Source: Shinella sp. H4-D48 | GTDB taxonomy: Bacteria; Pseudomonadota; Alphaproteobacteria; Rhizobiales; Rhizobiaceae | Length of the DNA stretch: 64,000 nucleotides | Direction of reading: 5' to 3' | Assembly (NCBI RefSeq): GCF_022637395.1 | Contig: NZ_CP093337.1 | Span: forward strand, 2,936,501 to 3,000,500 | Shown: positions 40,386-48,860 of the stretch, in pieces | Numbering within the stretch: position 1 is the stretch's first letter | Layout: each line of letters begins with the position of its first letter | Made by a program: the position numbers and the translations under genes | Notes under the pieces: model-generated | What the model saw: only the letters and a program-made list of their open reading frames with translations | Database searches by the model: none | Told to the model about the DNA's origin: nothing

Positions 40386-41213
40386 GTGGGAGCCGCAAAG
40401 ACAAGACCAGGCAGATCAAAGGTATCCCCGAGGGAATTGGCCTTTCGCATCGCCGTTCCACTGCTGGGGGCTTGCGCAATGGTCGCTTTTTGGGCCGTAT
40501 ATGTATGGCAGTCGGAAGCGCCTCCATATATCCTTCCCGGTCCTAACGTCGTTATTGCAACCATCATATCCGACTTGCCCACCTTGGGACTGGCGCTCTG
40601 GGTGACGACAAAAACCACCTTGCTTGCCTTGCTATGTGCGGTCATTGGGGGCGGCAGCATCGCCCTGTTGTTGGCGCAAGCCCGCTGGATCGAGGCGCTC
40701 TTCTATCCCGTTACGGTAACGCTGCAAGTTACGCCCATAGTCGCAATCGCTCCGCTGATCCTGATCTACTTGCCGACACCCCAAACGGCACAATTAATTT
40801 GCGCATTCGTCGTCGCCTTCTTCCCGATAATGCTGAACACGCTACAAGGCCTGAAAAGCGTCGAACGTCACTATGCCGATTTGCTCCGCACCTACGGCGC
40901 GTCCCGATGGCAAGCCATCCGCTATTTGAGAATTCCGTCCGCATTGCCGCATTTCTTTTCTGGTCTCAAAATCAGCGGCGGTCTTGCCCTTGTCGGGGCC
41001 GTCGTCGGGGAGTTTTCCGTCGGGCAGGCCGGTGACAATGCCGGACTCGCTTTTCGTCTGCTGGAAGCACAAAGCCGGCTAAACACACCGCGCGTCTTCG
41101 CGACACTGATTCTACTCGCCGTCTTGGGAGCGGTCATTTTCGCAGCAACTTCGTTTCTGTCGTGGCTTGCACTTCGCCATTGGCACGAAAGCGAAATCAC
41201 CCCGAAGGTGTGA
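40386..41213 (+). CDS. ABC transporter permease, SsuC/TauC/ThiX type
   Basis: A 275-residue inner membrane permease with about six hydrophobic segments. The coupling loop has the EAA motif DLLRTYGASRWQAIRYLRIPSALPHFFSGLKI near residue 170, typical of transporters for sulfonates, nitrate, taurine and pyrimidine precursors. The GTG at 40386 follows GGAGGGGG at five bases, which is stronger than the ATG at 40371. No ATPase or binding protein adjoins it; a solute-binding protein of the same transporter class lies 12.5 kb further right on the other strand. It may be a remnant of a split operon. Confidence 0.8.
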   Translation: MGAAKTRPGRSKVSPRELAFRIAVPLLGACAMVAFWAVYVWQSEAPPYILPGPNVVIATIISDLPTLGLALWVTTKTTLLALLCAVIGGGSIALLLAQARWIEALFYPVTVTLQVTPIVAIAPLILIYLPTPQTAQLICAFVVAFFPIMLNTLQGLKSVERHYADLLRTYGASRWQAIRYLRIPSALPHFFSGLKISGGLALVGAVVGEFSVGQAGDNAGLAFRLLEAQSRLNTPRVFATLILLAVLGAVIFAATSFLSWLALRHWHESEITPKV

Positions 41214-41360
41214 TCCAAGCAGACATGACCACTTTGGGGTCGGTAACGGACTGGCGGTTTCTAGAAGGGTTATGATGGATAGCAGACGCTCGGAGCATCG
41301 TGCAAAACGCGGATATTTCGCCTTAATATGAATGGCAATGCACGGCGGCACTCCCGAGCA

Positions 41361-44300
41361 TCAATCGTAGAGAACGCCGACGATCCTCCTGGCCGAAGTC
41401 ATTATCGGGACATCCGGAGTATGATCGAGCTGTTCGGTGGCGATGAGCACCGATGATCCTAGCCCCCCGATCGTCTCGAACTGCCGAAGATGGCGGAGTC
41501 GCCCCGATAGTCTTGCACCCACGCGTTTGAAGACGTTGGCGCCTGTACTAAGCGACACCGCAATCAAGTGCCCTTCCCACGCGTCGAGGTCCGACGGCTG
41601 TAGCTCATCGCCACCCAGTACGACCTGGCCTGGAAGGGCCAGCGGTACTGCGCTGTCTTCCTTCACCCGATAGGCGATCGCAATCCTCGCCAGTTCTGGC
41701 ACGTCTCTGATCTCGGTTGCCTCATCACCTCCTTTAGGAGGCGGCATGGTACTGAAAATAGCTCCGACGATCCGGTGCAGCTTTACCTTGCTGTCGTCGA
41801 ATATCAGGCTCTTTCGCGATTGCCTGGGATCCGGCATCTGGGCGGCGAGCGATATTCCGGTCGATCCCGTCGCGCGGATAAGGCGCCGTGCCAGCACCTG
41901 CCCTTTTGGACGAGCGATGACCAGATTCTGATCCCGCCCAGGATAGGGCTCCGACTCCACGATCGCGACAGAACCTGAAGGAATAGCGAAGCCGAGAGTT
42001 TCTCCCCGAACGAAATACAGCGACTTGGAATCGAACCACTCCCCCGTCAGTTGTTCCTCCGCCACGTCCTGGGAACCATCGTCGGGCAGCTTTCCCACGA
42101 AGGCAGCGATGTCAGGGCAAAGAGGAACGGCAAAGCTTGGTTGTGCCATCGGCTTTAGAGCGGCGACATTGTCAGGAGGCGCGTCAAGAGCGAGCGGCTC
42201 GCGCCATCGATGGTATCGGAACTGCTGGTGGACATCTTCAATGCTGCTGCGCAATTGGGTGAACTGCGGCGCGACGTTCTTCACGTCCATATAGGTGATA
42301 GAAGACTTGTCGTGGTGGGAAGTATTGAGCACCATGCGCGCTTCAGCGCCAGAGGCGAGCGCCGGATTGTCTGCGAAACGCTTCACGGTGGCATTCGTGA
42401 AAAGTTCTCCATCGCCCGAGGCGACAAGCCCTTTGAGCTTTTCCACTAGAGGGAACAGCGTAAGGGCCTTGGTGCCGGCAGAGTATGCTGGATGAGTGAG
42501 CTCATCGAAGAGATCCCCTAGCCGCCCTTCGAGGAACACTCGCAATGCCGAGGCATAGTCCTGGGCGCAGGTGGCGTCATCGGGATTCTTGAAAAACTCC
42601 TCTCGCTTGCGGTCGACCTCCTCTATGGCAGGCGATAGGCTCAGCGTCGGGCGCACCGCGTTGACGGGATGAACGGAAACATGCGCGACGACATCGTCGG
42701 CCCTGTTCTCTCCAACGACCGATCGAGCGAACTTGCGATCATGGGTCGTCACCAATAGCTGTGCTCCGGTCCGGGCGACCTTGCTCAACCCTCGGGCCAG
42801 CCGCTCTCTATTGTCGTTGTCGAGCAACTCCTGGGGGTCATCTAGGACCAGCAGTTCCAGGCCTCCACGCGTTGCCAGGACGTGCTCGCGGAAGGCGAGG
42901 AAGAAACCAAGCAGGGCGCCTCGGAGAGCCGAGGCGTTCGAGATGTGTTGGGCCGGCGCCTCCACTCCCTGCCGCCCGACCCTCAGTTCCAGAATGCCCT
43001 TGGCGTCCATTCCCGTATTCGTTAGCTCCGGAGCGAACTCGGTGGCGTTGCGGAACATTTCCTTCCGCCAATGCTCCGAACGCCGGTGAAGCTTGGTTCT
43101 AAGTGCATCCACCTGGGTCTGCGCGAGCCCGCCGAGCGGCACGATGACCGTGAGGGCCTCTCTGGCCTTGCCGCAAGCTTCTATTCGAGTTTTCGTTTGG
43201 ACATGGTCGCCCTTGCTGCGCAGCATTCGGCCGACGAGATCGATCGCACTGTTCAGCGGGGTTGCGCCCTCCACAATCGCCAAAAGCGCTGCTAGGCGTC
43301 TGGAAATCGCGCGGTCAGCATCCTCAGATCCGTCTTCGCCTTTCTGGAATATCTGCGAGAGCTTGCGAAGCCCAGCGGAGTTCGTCTCCCTCCACTCGGC
43401 AAATGCGAGTGCACGGTTGATCCGTGCTATCATTTGCTCCAGCGCCTTGGCAGCGGACAGCTTTTCTGGAAGCTTGAAGGCGGCTGGCTCGTCGAATGCG
43501 GGGAGCGTCGCTGCGTGCTTGTCGAACAGTTCTGCCGCATCGGAGGAGAGTGTAGCAAGCGTCCCTGACATCGACTCGGTTTCGAACAGTTCTTTCAGGA
43601 AGCCCTCGCGCAATAGACTCACCGGGGACGATGGCAGGTCTCGCCGAGCTTCGATGCCGAAGCTCTCCGGCAATTCGCGAACAAGTCTTCCGAGCCAAAG
43701 GCTCGACCAATCAGCAACGGTCCTCGCAACGGTGTCTCGGTCCTTGGCTGCTTCCGTCAAATGATCGATCACCCCGCGACCGGTGACGGGGTCGGCTGCA
43801 TCCTCAAGCGATCGGATGCAGATCGGGCAGTTGTTTCCATGGGCCTCGTCGTGGTCGTGCATCCATGCCGACACACGCGCATACAACTGAGCGCGGCGCG
43901 CCAGATCCGGGTTGCTCGCGAGTTCGTTCAAGGTTGCCGCCTCGGCTTCAACCGCGCCGATGAGCTCGACCACCTTCGCAGTCTGCTCCTTATCGAGCTT
44001 CAGGGCGAGCAAGCGAGCTATGGCAGGCAAGCCGAACAGTTGTTTTATCTGCTCGATCGCCGGCCGCACGCTTCGTTCGAGACCGTCGCGCGCTTGCTTG
44101 TTCTCAGAATCAAACGTCTCGCCGAGCACCTCGCGCGCAGCGGCCAGACGGGTCGTCTTGAGGCCGACGAAGCCGTTGGATATCGCGTCCAGCCTATCCC
44201 TCGTGTCTACTGCTTCGACGTTTGGCAGCCCACCTTCGATGGCCATGTCGGAGTGCGCATCGATAATGGCCTGCAGGTCGCTGGCTTGTTCCTGGTACTG

Positions 44301-45353
44301 CTGGGCGGCTTGCTCCAGTTTCGAGTTCTGCTCTTTCACGGTCCTTGTGGCTATGCGATCCGAGACCTTGTCCGAGTGTCTGGCCAGATCGACAAGATCG
44401 GCAAGCCCCGTCAGTCTAGCCACTGCCTCACCGAGTTGCGACGTCGATCCAACGGAAAGGAAAGGCAGCAGTGCGGGCATCGTCGTGGCGATCCGCCAGG
44501 CTATTGGATCGAGGTCGATACCTGCGAAGTCTGGTGCAATTTCAAGGATCTTTCCCCTGGGCGTTCTCTCCTGCCGCCGCAGAACAGGAGGTAGTGGATT
44601 CCCCTGAGCGTCGCAGAAGGTCAGTTCGACCCAGCTGTCGGCGGGTATCGGGGCCCCATCGACTGGCAAATCGCTGTGCGCGTGAGGAAGCGGCGTGATA
44701 GCCGACATCGAATGTTTGGTGGACCTTCCATCCGAATGCGAGACCTCGCAGGGAAATTCTACTAGTCCTTGCTCAGGGGCACGCTGGGATCGGATCAGGT
44801 GACCCGTCAGGCACCAAACGATTGCATTGGCTATGGAGGTTTTCCCCGAACCATTTGCACCCTCGAATAGCGTGATCGGTTTTTCGGGCGCGAACTCGAA
44901 GATCTCAGGCGGTTCGCTGGTTTTCCCGTAGAGGTGCAGGCCGGCGAAGCGATGGGCTCTCAGTTTGAGAAGGCGCAATCTACTTCCCGACGGAGCATTG
45001 CTGCCTCCAGCAGCCGGGGCAACGCTGGGCGGCTCCGACCCAACAAGATCGATGAGGGCCTCCACATCGTCGCCATTGAGGTTCGCGGCCCATTTGTTTG
45101 GGTTTCGACGGTACCAATTGAGCATCGCCCTGGCATCTGATGAAGCGATGCCAAGTCGCTTCTCTCCGCCCAAGGAGACCTCACATCCGTTCACCAGCTC
45201 CGACAGCAGAACATCGGTCGTGAGAAGATGTATTTCCCTTACTGCGCTTTGCTTCTCAGTTGTCACGTCGCCCCCTCGCCAGAAATACGAGCTTCGCGCA
45301 GCATCGGCATCATGTCCAGAAGGCGCAATCGCCATGCAGGGAAGTTCCTTCAT
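41361..45353 (-). CDS. SMC/RecF-like ATPase with two C-terminal LexA/S24-like domains
   Basis: A 1330-residue protein. Walker A GANGSGKT is at 165-172 after LRLLKLRAHRFAGLHLYG, a RecF/SbcC-type start. A long coiled-coil-rich middle contains a single NCPIC motif at 508-512, like half of a zinc hook. A signature-like stretch (ISNASALRGALLGFFLAFREH, 804-824), Walker B LELLVLDDP (832-840) and TTHD (869-872) complete the ATPase. The last 230 residues hold two copies of a fold resembling the LexA/S24 peptidase: LYFVRGETLGFAIPSGSVAIVES...LARRLIR...RIVGAIF (about 1112-1201) and PGQVVLGGDEL...FKRVG...RIVGVLY (about 1235-1330). In both copies the Ser-Lys dyad is degenerate. The start may be the ATG at 45353 or the one at 45335. 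Function unknown; a DNA-sensing or defence role is inference. Confidence 0.7.
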   Translation of the reverse strand: MKELPCMAIAPSGHDADAARSSYFWRGGDVTTEKQSAVREIHLLTTDVLLSELVNGCEVSLGGEKRLGIASSDARAMLNWYRRNPNKWAANLNGDDVEALIDLVGSEPPSVAPAAGGSNAPSGSRLRLLKLRAHRFAGLHLYGKTSEPPEIFEFAPEKPITLFEGANGSGKTSIANAIVWCLTGHLIRSQRAPEQGLVEFPCEVSHSDGRSTKHSMSAITPLPHAHSDLPVDGAPIPADSWVELTFCDAQGNPLPPVLRRQERTPRGKILEIAPDFAGIDLDPIAWRIATTMPALLPFLSVGSTSQLGEAVARLTGLADLVDLARHSDKVSDRIATRTVKEQNSKLEQAAQQYQEQASDLQAIIDAHSDMAIEGGLPNVEAVDTRDRLDAISNGFVGLKTTRLAAAREVLGETFDSENKQARDGLERSVRPAIEQIKQLFGLPAIARLLALKLDKEQTAKVVELIGAVEAEAATLNELASNPDLARRAQLYARVSAWMHDHDEAHGNNCPICIRSLEDAADPVTGRGVIDHLTEAAKDRDTVARTVADWSSLWLGRLVRELPESFGIEARRDLPSSPVSLLREGFLKELFETESMSGTLATLSSDAAELFDKHAATLPAFDEPAAFKLPEKLSAAKALEQMIARINRALAFAEWRETNSAGLRKLSQIFQKGEDGSEDADRAISRRLAALLAIVEGATPLNSAIDLVGRMLRSKGDHVQTKTRIEACGKAREALTVIVPLGGLAQTQVDALRTKLHRRSEHWRKEMFRNATEFAPELTNTGMDAKGILELRVGRQGVEAPAQHISNASALRGALLGFFLAFREHVLATRGGLELLVLDDPQELLDNDNRERLARGLSKVARTGAQLLVTTHDRKFARSVVGENRADDVVAHVSVHPVNAVRPTLSLSPAIEEVDRKREEFFKNPDDATCAQDYASALRVFLEGRLGDLFDELTHPAYSAGTKALTLFPLVEKLKGLVASGDGELFTNATVKRFADNPALASGAEARMVLNTSHHDKSSITYMDVKNVAPQFTQLRSSIEDVHQQFRYHRWREPLALDAPPDNVAALKPMAQPSFAVPLCPDIAAFVGKLPDDGSQDVAEEQLTGEWFDSKSLYFVRGETLGFAIPSGSVAIVESEPYPGRDQNLVIARPKGQVLARRLIRATGSTGISLAAQMPDPRQSRKSLIFDDSKVKLHRIVGAIFSTMPPPKGGDEATEIRDVPELARIAIAYRVKEDSAVPLALPGQVVLGGDELQPSDLDAWEGHLIAVSLSTGANVFKRVGARLSGRLRHLRQFETIGGLGSSVLIATEQLDHTPDVPIMTSARRIVGVLYD

Positions 45354-45597
45354 CTAAGCGGGTATTCAGGCTGCCTTTGCAAGGGCAGCTGTTGGGAGAT
45401 AGCCGATCGCGTATGAGCGGCTGAAATGACGGCGCAAAGCGGACCTCACAAAACACACATTTTCTGAGGTTTCGGCTCGAAACCACCCTTAGCCATTGAA
45501 CCCGCAGAGCAATTCCGGCCGCGCAATCGACGCTCGCCCTGTGCGCTCATCGGCAACATAACGAAAGGCATGGAAACGCTACCTTTGGTGAGGTCTG

Positions 45598-46167
45598 ATG
45601 AAGCAAGCGCGGGTTTTGACGGATAACGAATTCAAGCGGCTGCTGGCCGTGGTTGCGCAGATGAAGCACGCCGGGCGCAACAGGCTGGCGCTCATGCTGT
45701 CGCACCTCGCGGGATTGCGCGTCGGAGAAATTGCCACGCTGACCGTGCGCGACGTGATCGACGGTGAAGGCAAGGTCCGCGAGCAACTGCGGCTCAGCGC
45801 GGAAGTCACCAAGGGCGGGCATGCGCGTGTCGTATTTCTGAACGACAAGCTGCGCCGCGAGATCGAAAAGCATCGGGACGAATGGTCCGAAGACCGTAAC
45901 GCCGATATGCCGTTGCTGCTGACACAGAAGCGCACGACGTTTTCCGCGAACACACTCTGCCAGTTGATGGGGCAGCTCTACCGAAGCGCTGGTCTCGACG
46001 GGGCGACCTCCCATAGCGGCCGACGCTGGTTCATCACCCGGCTTGCGCACTCCGGCGTCAGCCCTAAGGTGATTATGACGCTGGCGGGCCATCGTAACCT
46101 GACAACGACACAGCGGTATATCGACGTACGCGATGAGATGATGAAAGCGGCGGTCGATTTGCTTTGA
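45598..46167 (+). CDS. Short tyrosine recombinase (phage integrase family), catalytic domain only
   Basis: A 189-residue protein consisting only of the catalytic domain. All active residues are visible: R41 (GLRVGEIATL), K72 (TKGGHARVV), H139 and R142 (HSGRRWF), H165 (AGHRN) and nucleophile Y174 (TQRYIDV). The usual N-terminal core-binding domain is missing, so it may be a specialised small integrase or a remnant that still keeps a full active site. It is not next to the tRNA-Phe fragment, so its role in island integration is unclear. A clear terminator follows directly. Confidence 0.85.
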   Translation: MKQARVLTDNEFKRLLAVVAQMKHAGRNRLALMLSHLAGLRVGEIATLTVRDVIDGEGKVREQLRLSAEVTKGGHARVVFLNDKLRREIEKHRDEWSEDRNADMPLLLTQKRTTFSANTLCQLMGQLYRSAGLDGATSHSGRRWFITRLAHSGVSPKVIMTLAGHRNLTTTQRYIDVRDEMMKAAVDLL

Positions 46168-46186
46168 CCGCCGCTCGCGAGACACC

Positions 46187-46210
46187 AAAAGTTCGCCGCC
46201 CGAACTTTTT
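46187..46210 (+). terminator. Intrinsic terminator after the tyrosine recombinase gene
   Basis: Arms AAAAGTTCG at 46187-46195 and CGAACTTTT at 46201-46209 with a five-base loop, ending in a T run. It overlaps the last bases of the opposing glycosyltransferase gene and could serve both directions. The same arm sequence recurs after the HUH Rep gene. Confidence 0.8.
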
Positions 46211-48761
46211 AACGCGGCTTGGGAACCGAAACCTGCTTCGCCTTTCCGCCTAGGGACTGCTTTTCAAACTCTCGCTTGTCGAGGGCGTGTGAGTTGGGCT
46301 TCATGCGCAAGCCGAGATGACCGAACTCCGAGACCAGCCGTTCATGCCCCTCACGCATCTTTTCCGTCCGGTCGTCATCGGTGGTGGCAAAGGTACTGTC
46401 GCCGGCTAGCTCCTCCAGCACCATGTTCCATGATGTCATGGGCGAGTAGCCCATAGAAACGGCCTTCAGCGTAAGGTAGGTGTCCTCGCCATGGCACCGG
46501 AAGTTCGGGTCTGGCAGCAAAGGCGCCTTTCCTTCCTTTACGAAATTCCGCACGACGATCATGCTGCCTTTGAGGTCCGTGCTCTTCTTGAATACATGGT
46601 TATCGGCATATGGGTTGCCGGGGCCATTTAGCTCGTCGTTGAATGGTGCCTTCCGTCCGTAGATCGGGGCGAAGAGATCAACGCCATCGTATGCAGATAT
46701 GCCGTTGGCAGCCATTTCCGCAAAAAGCCGATAGCTGCTGTTGTGGTTTTCCGCCTGCATCAGCACGGCATCGTCGTCCATGATGATGCCCCAATCGAAA
46801 TCGCTCGCGTATAGCTGGTTAAGACAGTCGATCCGGTTTTCGATCAAGATACGGGGCCCAACGCGGGTGATGCTGCCGCCGTGATCGGAAAGCCGATCAA
46901 GCTCCGTGCTTGCCGCAACCTCCTCGTCGGCCCAGTTCGACGCGATGACGTGAACGGGAATATCCGTCATCCGCCGCCACCACTCCAGTTGCCATTCGAA
47001 ATTGAACTTTCGGGCGGCTTTGAGTTCGGCATCGTCAGGCATAAAGCTGGTGATGAAGGCACCAAAGACCCGGCCACTCGAAGACGGGATAGCCGGGAAG
47101 TTCGTCTTCTTTCTGCGGTTCGCCTCGATCAGCGAATAGTCGCGGGGACGTGACGTGGCAGGAGCCTGCGGCATGACAGGCGCAGCGGTGAAATCCTCAC
47201 AAACCTTCGTGCGGGCCATGGAAACACCGAGCACCATGGGCGAAACGTATTCGAACCGATCACCATCACCAAAGATATGATCGATACAGAAAGCGGCATC
47301 CCGTACGTCGCTGTCAGCGATATAGCCGTTCAGGTCTTCCGCATATGCCGATGCGACTTTCAAGAAAGCAGCGATATCGACAAACGAAAGCTCCATCTGA
47401 GGATCGATGGGCTCAACCATCTCGGCACGGCTAAGGAACGGATAGCTGAGCATGGAGTAGGCAGCGACATCTGCCACGCCAACCTCCAACGTCACCTTCC
47501 TGGGAGGCTCTTCCAACAGGTCCTCCGGCTGGGACGGATATAGCCACTTGAAGCGCTTGGGCTTCACAACGTCAGTCAGACGATCCTTGTTACGCAATTT
47601 GGAAAGGTTCGCCGCCGTTTCCAGATTTTTAGCCGACGCCTTCATACCCTCACACGTCGCGACGAAATGCCGGGTTCGACGGCCGAGCTTTTTGCCCTGG
47701 CGAAGCTTAGCATCCGCGTAGTTGGCGATAGGGCGAAGCTTTAGCCTCGTCTGCGATTTTGCGTCATCGACAATGACGATACCTTCGTCACCCGCTTCCA
47801 CACGCCACGAATGATCATCGGCGAAGCGCTCGCGGAACATCTCCGCATCCTCCGAATCGAGGATCAGATATCCTTGCCCATCCAACTCCGGCAGAGCTGC
47901 CTTGAGAGTGACCGTCGCATTTGTGAAACTGTGAGCACTCGACAGGAAACGCAGCTTCGTCAAGGCTCCATTGTCTTCGACCTCATTCCAGATCGCAATC
48001 AATCCGGTCCCTTTGTGGGAAGGAATGCAGGTTCCCAAGATCAGGTCGATAGCACGGAACAGCGGGTAGAGCTGGCGGTCGGCCAGCGGATGATTATTTG
48101 GCGTCGCATTGCCGGCGACTTCCAGCAGATATTTCTCGATGATCTTCTGGTCGTCTTCATCGCGAACATGTACAAGGAAGGTCTGACCGCCTTCAGAAAA
48201 CAGCAAGGAACGGTGAAAGCCGTTCGCGAGCGTGACACCCGGCAGCGCCTCTGTGACAACACGCGCCTGCTGCAATCGGCTGGTGATCGATGCAAGCCGT
48301 GAAGACCGCAAGCTTGCTGCCTTGCCCGCCGCCGGCCGTGCAAAATGCTGCACAGCTTCCGCATATCGCCCTGAGACACCACCACCATTTTCAAGCCAAT
48401 CGACAAGCGGCGTGTCGCCAGCAGTTTCCGAAGCGTAGAGCAACACATTGGCACGCTCACTGCACCAACTTTTGCTGCGGGTAGACGAGAAGGCCATTCC
48501 CACCAGAGCATTGTACGGGTTGGCCTTCGTGACTTTGTTAAGGCTCTCTCCGCTCGCAGCGAGAAATTCCTCAAACGCCTTCATGTCGCCGCGAATTTCT
48601 TCGCCAAAGGCGAAAATCCGCTCCAAGGCAATGTACAGCAGCTTTTGGCCTTGGCTCTCATGCTTCTCAAAAGCCGTGGCAGCCTGAACGGCGGATCGAA
48701 ACTGGCTTTGATACTGCTCAAGCGTGGAAACGATTGGTTCTTTCTTAACGGCTTTGCCCAT
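46209..48761 (-). CDS. Large protein with a C-terminal glycosyltransferase-like (GREB1-like) domain
   Basis: An 850-residue protein, probably three parts. The first 120 residues are helical (QKLLYIALERIFAFGEEIRGDMKAFEEFL), the middle is unassigned, and the last 290 residues look like a GT-A glycosyltransferase: FGAFITSFMPDDAELKAARKFNFEWQLEWW, the DDD metal motif in DWGIIMDDDAVLM (about 662-664), APIYGRK and FRCHGEDTYLTLKAV. Such domains occur in proteins that glycosylate modified DNA bases in phages (GREB1-like family). The ATG at 48761 was chosen over an upstream TTG. It is divergently transcribed, 99 bases apart, from a TGT/DpdA-like gene. The glycosyltransferase assignment is similarity by eye. 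Confidence 0.6.
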   Translation of the reverse strand: MGKAVKKEPIVSTLEQYQSQFRSAVQAATAFEKHESQGQKLLYIALERIFAFGEEIRGDMKAFEEFLAASGESLNKVTKANPYNALVGMAFSSTRSKSWCSERANVLLYASETAGDTPLVDWLENGGGVSGRYAEAVQHFARPAAGKAASLRSSRLASITSRLQQARVVTEALPGVTLANGFHRSLLFSEGGQTFLVHVRDEDDQKIIEKYLLEVAGNATPNNHPLADRQLYPLFRAIDLILGTCIPSHKGTGLIAIWNEVEDNGALTKLRFLSSAHSFTNATVTLKAALPELDGQGYLILDSEDAEMFRERFADDHSWRVEAGDEGIVIVDDAKSQTRLKLRPIANYADAKLRQGKKLGRRTRHFVATCEGMKASAKNLETAANLSKLRNKDRLTDVVKPKRFKWLYPSQPEDLLEEPPRKVTLEVGVADVAAYSMLSYPFLSRAEMVEPIDPQMELSFVDIAAFLKVASAYAEDLNGYIADSDVRDAAFCIDHIFGDGDRFEYVSPMVLGVSMARTKVCEDFTAAPVMPQAPATSRPRDYSLIEANRRKKTNFPAIPSSSGRVFGAFITSFMPDDAELKAARKFNFEWQLEWWRRMTDIPVHVIASNWADEEVAASTELDRLSDHGGSITRVGPRILIENRIDCLNQLYASDFDWGIIMDDDAVLMQAENHNSSYRLFAEMAANGISAYDGVDLFAPIYGRKAPFNDELNGPGNPYADNHVFKKSTDLKGSMIVVRNFVKEGKAPLLPDPNFRCHGEDTYLTLKAVSMGYSPMTSWNMVLEELAGDSTFATTDDDRTEKMREGHERLVSEFGHLGLRMKPNSHALDKREFEKQSLGGKAKQVSVPKPR

Positions 48762-48860
48762 TGATTGATGCTCGCAGTGATTTAAGTCCGGCACAATCAA
48801 ACGGTGCAGTCGTTAAGAAATCACAGCCTCATGAGCGAGCAGGAAATTTAAGGTTATTCA

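Noticed and set aside
39985-40605. Forward open frame of 206 codons overlapping the permease start
   Set aside because: Its second half is a different frame of the permease gene, and the first half has no coding character.
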